The position numbers and the translations under genes are program-made. Positions 50,600 to 60,381 of a stretch of 64,000 nt of DNA are shown one piece after another; within the stretch, counting starts at the first letter, position 1, and each line of letters begins with the position of its first letter. The notes under the pieces were generated by a model. That model saw only the letters and a program-made list of their open reading frames with translations, was not told where the DNA came from and did no database searches. The DNA is from Pyrenopolyporus hunteri (taxonomy: Eukaryota; Ascomycota; Sordariomycetes; Xylariales; Hypoxylaceae): contig CADCXC010000011.1 of the NCBI GenBank assembly GCA_902806595.1, positions 1,550,001-1,614,000 on the forward strand, in the 5' to 3' direction.

Positions 50600-52028
50600 G
50601 GAAATGACGTTATATATAAGCCCATCTTCTAAGCATAAACACGGACATGGACCGGCGTACTCGGGTCGTGGCAAATGGTTCGGGGGGAGGGAGACCAGCA
50701 GTTATGAGATTGCTTCAGAGATACCTGGGATTTCCCCTCTATGTAGGATTCATGATTTCTTCGTTTCGATCCATGCTTGCCTCGCGGTCAATGGATTTTC
50801 TATTTAAAAACGATGGGGTAGTCGTTATATTGTAAATAGTCGGATTATAGCGAACTTACATGAAATTGTTGATTAAAAGTCCATCTGCGAAGCAGGAATT
50901 CGCCGCTAACAACAGCCATTAGAGTACTCGTCACAAAAAAGGATATAGGTAATCTGAGACTTATAATCGGTAACCCGGTTAGAGCTACATTCCCGCCGGA
51001 GCAGAGAATTTCAAAAGTCCAGTTAAGCCTCCGAGTAGTTTCTACTTGTGTGAAAACGATTTTAGATCAAGCGTCGTCCGATGTGAAGCTTCACCTATAG
51101 TGGCTCAACTCTAAACGCATCCTACTGCACAGACTTCCCCGACCAGAAGCTTCATGTGGCAAAGAGTACCTACCATACACTCATGTATAAGAACAAGGTT
51201 CGGCCCTCCGGGAGCGTACCGGACGGTAAAAAGGGGCGGGTCTGCGTCCCCTGGGGACATACCCGGTTGACGCTGCGTATACACGCCGTTTGGCTCCGCG
51301 CTCCTTTCGACTCCTAGAGTGGCAACAACGGGTGCCTATCTCCGGTGCCAGGTTCTAGCAATGCATTGGTAGGTAGCTAGAAACGAGTCCTACGTGAATT
51401 CTGCCGTATTGGTTTCTCTCGCCACATACCTCTTCGAAGGGCTCTCCACGAAAATCTATATCAACGCCCATATTTTCTTCGTGCTCGCCCGAGTGTGACT
51501 ATATAAACGATGCGACGACAAAGAACGGGGCGTACGTACGCACATACATACACAGGTACATACGTGCATACACCGGATCCCTTCCAGTCCGGCGCTTGAA
51601 ACCCAAAATGCCTCCGTCAACACACACACACACGCACACCTTATTTAGACGGGCCAGATACGTAGATAGGTAGGTACAGCACACCGCCAGAACTCGCTTA
51701 CCGGTCGACGCAACGTCTTCCTCCTGCCGGGAACGAAGGCTTCCGGGGGCGCGAAGAAGTGGGGGCCTCCGAGGAATGCAATCGGCTGCACCGCCGCCGC
51801 AGGACGTGCGTCGTTCCTACGAGTTGTAGATGTGTTATCTAAGGCGATAAATACGCATGGAAATGAAGGAATTCCTGTGCTATGGCCTGATACCCCTATA
51901 TGCAAGATCGTCATCCCTTTTTTTTCGTAGCCGCTGCACCGCTCTTTACTACCGCGCGATTACATACATACATATAGATAGATACATATGCGTAAAATAT
52001 CTACACTACCTACATACTGTATATACGT

Positions 52029-52044
52029 ACGTACCTAGGTACGT
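52029..52044. repeat. Second copy of palindrome ACGTACCTAGGTACGT
   Basis: Identical 16-base palindrome to 20,977-20,992, again followed by more ACGT units. Confidence 0.85.
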
Positions 52045-52324
52045 ACGTACGTCCGTTCATACCTATCGCTTGCGCGCGATGCTATTTTTATCCCGGGCGG
52101 CAAGAAGCAAGGGGCGCTTAGGAAAGGGCATTTAAGCGCGCGTATACGGACCCGGGACCCCGCCGAACGCATACCATACATACTAGGTATACATATACAG
52201 GTACATGTACATGTATCTATAATATAGATCGCATTCATAACACTCTAAATTAAATCCGGGGGGAGGGTTCGGCGGCAAAACGCGCACGGATGCGCGGGTT
52301 GGCGAAGCGCGGGCGCTTGGTGAA

Positions 52325-52357
52325 GATAGATAGATACCTAGATAGATAGATAGATAC
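52325..52357. repeat. GATA tetranucleotide repeat
   Basis: Runs of GATA interrupted by one CCTA unit. Confidence 0.8.
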
Positions 52358-52641
52358 CAGGGGGAGGGGGCAGAGTGGATATACGTAGCGATTTCGTTGC
52401 GCTTGTCGAAACGCCCGCGGGGCGGGAGCTCGAGCGTTGTTTGATGAGGGGGTCGAGTAAGCGAAGCGGATAATCGATCGGTATGATGGGGGCGACTGCG
52501 ACGGATGGAATCGTAACTACCTAGGCAGGTACGTAGATAGACTCATGCATACGGTAGATAGACGCTTACCCTAGGTACCTACCTCCTTCTTAGCATACGC
52601 GGGTGTGCATCGGGATGTGATACGCCGGTAGACGCGGTGTC

Positions 52642-52668
52642 AGAAGGAGAAGGAGAAGGAGAAGGAGT
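52642..52668. repeat. GAGAAG repeat
   Basis: About four copies of a 6-base GAGAAG unit. Confidence 0.8.
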
Positions 52669-53591
52669 AAAAGAAGAAACCGGTAGCCGCCGCAATCCCG
52701 AGATGCCGCCAGGCCTCCGGCTCACGAGCGCTAACTGGCACAGGTATGTAGGTACCTACCCACGTAATCACGGGGTTGTCGTTTATGCGTGTTTCACCAT
52801 CGTGTGCGTCGGTAGGCAGTGGCCTGGATTGTTTTGAAGCCGGTGATCAAGACTCGGGTGCACAGATGCGAAGTCACGCTCGTCCGACGACGGGTTTACG
52901 TTACTTACCTACCTACATACTTACCACATAATATGTAGCGTGTAGTCTGCCCTTCCATCGCGTCGAGACATGCAGTTCAGCCGGACGGCCTGAGGTAGTA
53001 CGTCCCGTAGCCGCTATTTGTCGGAGGCCAAGACAGTAATATCGTATCGTCTTTCTTCATATACACATACGTACATGCCTCGGTGCCCGTGTTTGTCAAG
53101 GTGTAGTGGCCGGAGATCAAATTGTTGGAGGAGAGGAGATGGGGGAATGGGTGTTACCGGTATGCCCGTCGGCCGAGAAGTACGAGCGCAGGCAATCAGA
53201 TTACTGGGACGGCTCGAGCACGGTGGCGGATGAGAGACATACATGCAGTAATGTACACATAGGGCTGTTGCGGATGTGGCTGTTGACCTACGACGGCCAC
53301 TCACGAGGAGCAGCGACGCACCACACCTATTTCTCGAGTAATGCCGGAGATGGGGTTAATCCTATTGTAGGAAGGGGACGGGAAGTGGGCTCATGATGCT
53401 ATAACGAAGATGCCTCGGTATTAGTAGGCCCGAGTGAGATCAAAAATAAATAAAGAAAAGATAAGCCCTCGTCAGCGGAGATCGCGAAATACCGTAGGGC
53501 AGTAAGCTGCAGTCTTTGTGCTATGGCCACTTGGGGGACAGGATCTACGGGTTCCTCGGCGGGGGGAGGGTTGAACGGGATGACGAGATGA

Positions 53592-53768
53592 CTAACGGGC
53601 TGGGTTGATTGGACCGAAGGTGACGAACAATGGGCCGCGCCTTTGACTCCGTTTCCTCTTTGGACGAATGCCCCGACCGAGGCTCTTCCCCAGGCTGCTG
53701 AACATGTAAGGAAAGCTGAGCTCATCGTCGATATTCTGCCCGAAAGGCTCGTCGCCCAAGGCATACAT
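53592..53768 (-). CDS. Candidate 58-residue ORF or gene fragment
   Basis: An ATG-to-stop minus-strand frame of 58 codons with coding-like composition: MYALGDEPFGQNIDDEL, a hydrophobic stretch FPYMFSSLG, then a basic cluster GIRPKRKRSQRR that resembles a nuclear localisation signal, and PLFVTFGPINPAR. It may be an exon or a frameshifted relic, because the frame shifted by one continues proline-rich (LVIPFNPPPAEEPVDPVP) past the stop. No family is recognised, and no splice partner is clear. Confidence 0.2.
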   Translation of the reverse strand: MYALGDEPFGQNIDDELSFPYMFSSLGKSLGRGIRPKRKRSQRRGPLFVTFGPINPAR

Positions 53769-54906
53769 ACTTGCTCATATCTAAGACATTGAAACTACCC
53801 AAATGTCACGTCACGTCATGTTAGTGAATAATAATATACCTTACATGTGCAACGTGTAAATGGCCAGTCCAGATCGCCTACCTGGGTGCATTTGCTTATT
53901 TGTTTATGTATGATATCTGTAAGTAGGTACGATATGTAGGCGTAGGTAGGTAACTACCTACCTAATGTACGCGCATGTACGAATGCGCTGTCTATCGCCT
54001 CATGAGGGCCGAGGACATGTGTGCAGTACGGCAATACGTGGCTGACCCCCATCTGCACCTGCCCATTGGTCTACCGAGGGCTCATATTCGCTGGTAGAAG
54101 ACATAAGGGGGCCTGGGCCATTAGCCACACGGCATAAATGCTGCTGGCTCCCGCGGATGGGCTGGGAACATGCAATTCATGGATCGGTCGAAACAGCCTG
54201 GATTGTTTCGATTCGGGGCCGTTCTGGCCAATGACCGCACTCGATGCCCTTTGGTCCCTGTGTTTTCCTAGCCTGACGGTTGCCCAGATGGAATACGGGC
54301 AACTGTAATAGAGACATGCATATATAGTAGGTATCCACGCATAGTAATCCTCAGCTTCCCTCTACGGACAGCTACGAGAGGGATATAGTATTCCTTAGAC
54401 GTTGGTGAACGGCGGTGAGGTCTTGGCTTGAACGGGTTTGGCTGGTACAAAAGGCGTGTATGGAGCGTGTATGGATGGATCGGCCCGGGTGCGGCGTGTA
54501 GAGTGCTGTCGGTCAATCAAATGCGACGCAATTCCGCTTCTGTTAGATAACCGAGTTGCTCTATTCAGGAACCGTGCTGATGTTATACGACGACTCGGCA
54601 TTGATAGGTATGCGCTCTCCTTGTCTACCAAGTCATCGCGACGTTGCAGTTCTTATTTGGGTTATCTGATTGTACTATGGTAATCCTCGATAATTACTGG
54701 TCTTAATGGGATGCGTCATTTAGGAGATCAGGGATGATGACGAAGGTCGTGGTGATTGATCGTGATTGGATCTGTGGTCCGTAGTCTCTGACAGTTAAGT
54801 TGACTAGGGCTGAATTAAGATATCCCCTTGTCCAAAGAAATTCAACGCTCTAGAGGTGATGGAATGTGTGGCTTTCAGGGGTGAGAGGGGGAGAAAGAAA
54901 GACGTG

Positions 54907-54930
54907 CTCTCTCTCTCTCTCTCTCTCTCC
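54907..54930. repeat. CT dinucleotide repeat
   Basis: About 11-12 CT units in a row. Confidence 0.9.
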
Positions 54931-56410
54931 TAGCTCAGGAGTCACCGATAGATGGATGGTTCCATTCCAGTGTTGTTTAATGCGATGTCAATTGCAATAG
55001 GTACCTATTCGGGGGCTTGTGGGAGTGAGATGTCGGATAAATCTTCTTGAAACGCTGCGATAGCGACGTAGTTCCAAAATAGGAAATACCTGGAGTTTTG
55101 ATGGGGTTTGCATGGACGAATGTGTAAATGCGAATCCCACGTACGTACCTACAATAGGTAGCTCAAAAATTAAATAGATAACATTCTCTAGTGAGGGCAC
55201 ACTTCCACTCGGACGATGTGAGCAGGGTGATGTTGCGATATAGCCATATACATAGGGTCGAGTCCTCTTTCGTCTAGAGCTTTTAGGGAGCCGACATATT
55301 CAGCCTGGGGCCAGGAGGGGCGGGCTCGTCAATACATAGAAGCAAAGTTGGTCTCATCAACAAGACCATTCGTGACGAGACTACCGTTAGAATCAAGCCT
55401 TTGGAATGTTCCTTTGGCCCCCTGAGCGGATACGGCCACGACGTAGCAGCGGATAGAGAGCGCACGTCACTAGTTATAGTTGGTTTCTCCATAGCGAGAG
55501 GACGCATTCCACTAATGGATGGCGTCGGGTAACGGCGTCGCTTCGATACAGGACCAGGTAATACACCTCGTTGCGTGAAGATGCGTCAACGTCTTACCTA
55601 GGTACCAAGGTAGGTAGGTAGGTATGAAAGAGTCGGTCAAGATCCGATGAGCAAGGGGCCTCTCCACGTATGTGTAGATTCTGGTAAGGATGAACAGACA
55701 GGAAAGAAAACCGGGGAAGACCCGGGGTGGTGAGCCATGTCCGTTTCGTTTCGAGGGCCGATCTCGAACTTGGCACGACGATATTATGTATGTAGGTACA
55801 TAGCAGGTCGTAGATAGAGCACGTTATCGTAGAGATGAAGGGGATACACGCACAGAATGAATCATATCTCGCGATGTTTGACTCGTTTTCTTTTTGGTAC
55901 CTGCATCTGGCTCCCGGCCATGCGAGATTGATTGGCCTCGATCAGGTGCAACTATGTATGGTGAGCTGTTTGCGACCTGCTTTTCCCGATATCCGTGTTT
56001 CGATGCAGGTTTATTGGACGCTCATTATTTTTATTCTCACAATAAACACTCGTCCGAGGTGAACAGCTGTCGGGACACGCGTAGAACCAGGCATCGCGAC
56101 CTACTACCGTGTATGTACGTACGCATATACATAAGTCGAAAGTAGGCCGCATCAGAAGCGGCCTGGTAGCTGGTCACTATTCGCTGTTAGTTTATCCAGC
56201 ATTGTTTCGGTTTCCAAGTCAAGGGTCGACGGGCTGGTGGAATATTCCGAGATCATTGGTTGAAGGAAAGATGGAAGAAATCGGGCTGCGGCAAGTTTCT
56301 TCTGTTTGGTTTAATGAATGCGCTAACTGGAACCTCGAATGTACGCGTCGGGTCTCACTGACGAATGCCTTGTGGCCCCTCCTGCTCCAGCTGTCTAGGT
56401 ACTATGTAGG

Positions 56411-56567
56411 CTAGCATGTAGGCAAGCTGCACCCTAGCTTGCCCTAGCCCTGCCCTAGCTGTTCCTAGCGCCTACCAGACGCCATTACATTGTTTCTTGT
56501 GGCGGGGTCGGGCGACTAGCACGCCTAGCACGACTTAGCACCCCTAGTACCCTCTAGTACCCCCTAG
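56411..56567. repeat. CTAG cluster with ~10-base spacing
   Basis: CTAG tetramers occur at 56,411, 56,434, 56,444, 56,455, 56,465, 56,516, 56,525, 56,544, 56,554 and 56,564. Many sit in CCCTAG(C/T) contexts about 10 bases apart. It could be an old tandem repeat or an array of protein-binding sites. Confidence 0.6.
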
Positions 56568-56600
56568 CACGCGCTGGCCTCTATGTGGTTCAGATGGTTC

Positions 56601-59250
56601 CAGTGAGCCTCTTGGCCCAGTCCCGACCCCTCTCTCGCTTGTTTCATCTCTTTGATCTTCTTGACCACTTACACCAATGATTCTCTCACCCGCCTCTGTC
56701 ATTCCCTACCCTTCACAACCGGAGGAACCATGCGGGCGCATACTGTAGGCGGGCGGGTCCCCCTTCGCTGAGTTGTAAGCCGCCAGCCATTCAAATCGCC
56801 GCAACTCCAGCCTTTTGGGGGTCTTCGTCTGTAAACATTCCCCAAGTTAGAGGTGGATAGTCGAGATGGGCTGGACGGGGACCCTGGCCGCGCTGGCCTT
56901 GTCTACCACACATACTCGTCTTCGATTCGCATCAGATCAACCCTATTGGGAAAACCCCCCTGTGGCAAGGAAACGGGAAGGAGGAAAAAGTAGATATAGA
57001 TCTGAAAACGCACACTCGTTTTCTCCTCTCGAAAGATCCCTTCCATCATTCTTCCCTTCCATCATCTCAAGCCGTTAACCTAGTCGTGGACTAAAGAAGA
57101 AGAAAAAAAACCCACTGCGTGGAATGAGCTTGGTTCTGTTTCGCCAGTATTGAAGGGAACCGGTAATTCGATTTTCATTTCCTATTTCTCATTACGACAG
57201 ACAGCTATCCACGTTGACGACCGATACGAGATTTTCACGATACGAACCCACTCTTTCTAGACTCCGGCCAGTCTATCATTGTCATCGTCTTTCCCTCCCA
57301 ACTAGACTATCCTGCAATTAATTACTATAGCATATCTTCAATCTGCCACCTGCAGCCCCTCTTTTCCACGACAACTCTCCTGGATAGGATCGACAAAGTT
57401 TACCCCGGGTCTTATTTTAAAAAGAAAAAGGACCTGAGTAGATCGTATTATATATCAGGCCCTGCTTGCTCGCTCCCCAACTCTTTTTTCCGGGACACAA
57501 GACACGACACAGTCATTACAAGGCACGGCCGGTAACACAGCTACCCGACAATAAGTCACGGTGTTTTGGTTGAAATTGACATACTTTACTTCGAAGTGTT
57601 ACGAGGTTTCGCACGTCATCTTACTATTCCTCGTGACTCAGTCAATCCATCTCAGTCTCTTTTTATCTTTCTTTTATAAAATCCGACCAGATCCCGAATA
57701 AGCTGCGCCCTGAGGCTCGGAGTCATCGGGTACCGCCTTTTTTTGCCAGTCGTCAGCATCAGCGAGAGCTTCGTCAGTCTTTTACACATCAACGGCGATT
57801 CAGCCTACGCAAGACACCACACAAAAATCTGGAATCGGAGATATTTCCATTCCCAGGACTTCTTGCCAAGGCGCAATCCTGATTTGCGGTTAAGGCTAGT
57901 CGAACTACCACGATCATTCCCAACCAATCTAGCAAGCTCCAGGTCTTCCGCCGGTTCGGGAACCTTGTCTTCTTTTACGTCTTCGCCACTCGTTACTGAG
58001 CAGGGACAATTCTTGAAGCCTAGGTGCTTAATTGACTTAGCCATCCCCTATTGTCAATTCGATAGTCTTCCGACTTCGTTGCAAGGCTTCTGGAAGCTAG
58101 ACCACGTCAGCAACACGGGCATTAATATTCCATAAAACTCGCTTCGTGTTCGGCACTGGAAACTAATACATCTACGACAAACCCCAAAGAGGAAAAGCAA
58201 ATCCACTCTAATAGTCAAGCCACATCTCATATACGCGTACAAGGGGCGATCAATTGACTCTGACGTCTCCCGGACTTGGCGCAAGGAAACAAAAGGAAAT
58301 TTCAGAACGAGGGAAGGGAATTATTGCATTATTGCCATTCTACAACGATCCCATTCCATCCAGCAACGATCCAGCAACTCTCGCGTTCGGGGAGAGGCGA
58401 GACCAATTTATTTAAGATTTAACGAAGCGAGCCCCGATCTTCCGAGGCAAATCCGGGAGGCCCGCCGAACCGGTCGAGTAAGGTACCTCTCGCTCAAGTT
58501 CAACTTTAGGCAACTGGGAACACCCCCCTGCCGGCCATATCCGGACTCCAGATCAGGGAACACCCCTCCTCCTCCCTCCCTACCCCCTGCATAGGCACCC
58601 GCTCACGCAGCTGCAACCTAGCACCTGCCACTAGCTGCTGCCACCTCCTTTCCAGTGGGCTCTGCACCAATACACCAATACAGCATTACAGTCCTACACC
58701 CCTGACACACCTGGGTACCCAGCCCCACTCTTTTTTCTCCGAGTCCAGCCCAGTCCAGGCGACTTTTGCACGTCAGCCATCGATCTTGCCAGGTAGCCCA
58801 GTAATTAGGCTCAGCCTCGACCATACCTCGCCGTCACACAGGCAATTTTAGTGGGTGTGTTCAGCGTTGCGCCTGCTAGTCAGTCTGTCAAGTCTAGTAA
58901 AGTAACTTGACAGTCTGATATGACCATAGGCTCCGCCTCGTGATACACCCCTTCCACATTCCTCCCATCCTATTGCACGCTCCCACACAACCAACCAACT
59001 AACCTATTCCACCCCTGCCATTATACACTTTTTTTCTTTTCGATATACGGTTGGGCCTTTAATATATTACCAACTGTCCATCCCGCCTATCTTCGCTTCC
59101 CCGGATTTTCTCTTAGGCCTCGGGCGTTACTTAGGTGTTGCACGCACTTGGGATATAGTTCAAGTCGTGGTCGGACATCGATACTATCACCACACGGACA
59201 CACACACAACTCCACCCAACCTCTACATACAACACACCAGGCCATACACA
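56601..59250 (+). promoter_or_regulatory. Long upstream region and leader of the cyclin gene
   Basis: About 2.6 kb with a composition unlike the DNA to its left: C/T- and A/C-rich, with almost no TACC/GGTA motifs. Leader-like CT tracts occur at 57,000-57,060, 57,260-57,370 and 58,960-59,110. An ACGCGT (MluI-box type) hexamer lies at 58,233-58,238. A long frame at 57,743-58,135 lacks an ATG and is not called. A long regulated promoter or leader with introns would fit a cell-cycle cyclin. Confidence 0.45.
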
Positions 59251-60381
59251 ATGTCTTCGACATCTAGGATACCTATGAGCGAGCTCAACGCCGCCGCTCT
59301 CGAGCATTTCGTCTACAAGCCGGTGAGCCCGGCCATGATCGCATATCTAGCTCGTGCTGCGCGCGATGTCATCCAATGCGACCCGAACATGATGCCTCCG
59401 CCGGCGCAGAAGTCACAGTATCCCTCGCCGAAAGCTATTCGATGCGACGACAGCAGCCTACCGACGCTGGAAGAGTTCATCACGCAACTGGTCCGCTCTT
59501 CTAATGTGCAGGTGCCGACTCTGATGTCCACTCTAGTCTACCTGACTCGATTAAAGTCTCGTCTACAGCCCATGGCCAAGGGTCTACGCTGCACGACCCA
59601 CCGCATTTTCTTAGCCGCGCTCATACTCGCCGCCAAGTACCTTAACGACAGTTCGCCCAAGAACAAGCACTGGGCTGGCTATAGCAACATGAATTCTGAT
59701 AGCTACAGCTTCGGATTCAGCCGCACCGAAGTAAACCTGATGGAGAAGCAGTTGCTCTTCCTGTTAGAATGGGAGTTGCGGATTACCGAAGAGGACCTCT
59801 ACCGCGAGCTTGACCCCTTCTTGGCGCCCATCCGCGATAACATCGAGGCGTCATACGCTCGCCGCATGCTCCGCAAGGAGAAGCTACGCAAGCAGCAGGA
59901 GGCCGAGGAATGGGCGGCTGCACAGCTCCCATCCCCTCCGAGCTCGCGCGACAGCTCGCGCTCAGGATCGAGGCAGCCTACACCGCCACGCGAGAGCGTT
60001 CGCGTGGTGCAAGACGCCTCGACGCCGCCGGGATTGGTATACAGCTCGTCGGCGAGCAGCAGCGGCAGTTCCTATGCTTCTTCTATTTCGTCTCGACAGC
60101 ACTCGCGGTCGTCGACGCCGTTGTCGGATCCTGGTGACAGCTACGTCTCTTACATCGACGGTTCATTGTACGATTCTCCTGTCGAGGTTGTCCTTGACAT
60201 GCCGCAGCCGGCTGCTTGCATTAGGAGACACCCCGGTAAGGACGCTAAGCAGCTGCTTCCGTACGAAATCAGCACCGACGACCTTCGAGCGCTCCAGGAC
60301 GGCGGCGCCAAAACGAAGCGCCCTAGGACCGGTAAGGGCATGTGGGGGCGCATGTTCGGAGTTGGCAATGCTACACGATGA
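59251..60381 (+). CDS. PCL1: Pho80/PCL-type cyclin
   Basis: A cyclin that partners a Pho85-type kinase, probably in G1, polarity or nutrient control. A single exon gives 376 residues. The cyclin box (about 16-210) has the PCL start LNAAALEHFVYKPVSPAM, the central LMSTLVYLTRLKSRLQ, LAALILAAKYLNDSSPKN and NLMEKQLLFLLEWELRI. A charged helix follows (RRMLRKEKLRKQQEAEEW), then a Ser/Pro-rich tail (SPPSSRDSSRSGSRQPTPP, SSTPLSDPGDS) that looks like a phosphorylation and degradation region. It ends in a basic KTKRPRTGKG segment. The first ATG in a good context, 59,251, is taken as start; upstream codons in frame have none. Pcl1/Pcl2/Pcl9 and Clg1 are close relatives and are not separated here. Confidence 0.85.
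   Translation: MSSTSRIPMSELNAAALEHFVYKPVSPAMIAYLARAARDVIQCDPNMMPPPAQKSQYPSPKAIRCDDSSLPTLEEFITQLVRSSNVQVPTLMSTLVYLTRLKSRLQPMAKGLRCTTHRIFLAALILAAKYLNDSSPKNKHWAGYSNMNSDSYSFGFSRTEVNLMEKQLLFLLEWELRITEEDLYRELDPFLAPIRDNIEASYARRMLRKEKLRKQQEAEEWAAAQLPSPPSSRDSSRSGSRQPTPPRESVRVVQDASTPPGLVYSSSASSSGSSYASSISSRQHSRSSTPLSDPGDSYVSYIDGSLYDSPVEVVLDMPQPAACIRRHPGKDAKQLLPYEISTDDLRALQDGGAKTKRPRTGKGMWGRMFGVGNATR

Larger units (their letters stand above)
50600..56600. other. Gene-poor, repeat-rich intergenic region
   Basis: About 6 kb without a confident gene. It holds simple repeats (CA at about 51,621, GATA at 52,325, GAGAAG at 52,642, CT at 54,907), palindromic GTAC/CCTAGG sites (52,020-52,060), many TACC/GGTA motifs and a CTAG cluster at 56,411-56,567. 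Local GC varies strongly. A weak coding-like frame on the minus strand at 53,592-53,768 is listed separately. Long non-coding RNA or long regulatory DNA for the cyclin downstream are possible but not shown. Confidence 0.5.

Noticed and set aside
53399..53764. 121-codon minus frame
   Set aside because: The overlapping frame starting at 53,768 looks more coding-like over the first half; neither is supported well enough for a firm call.
57743..58135. 130-codon frame upstream of the cyclin
   Set aside because: It starts at TTG without an ATG, is Ser/Pro/Leu-rich in CT-rich leader-like DNA, and has no domain.
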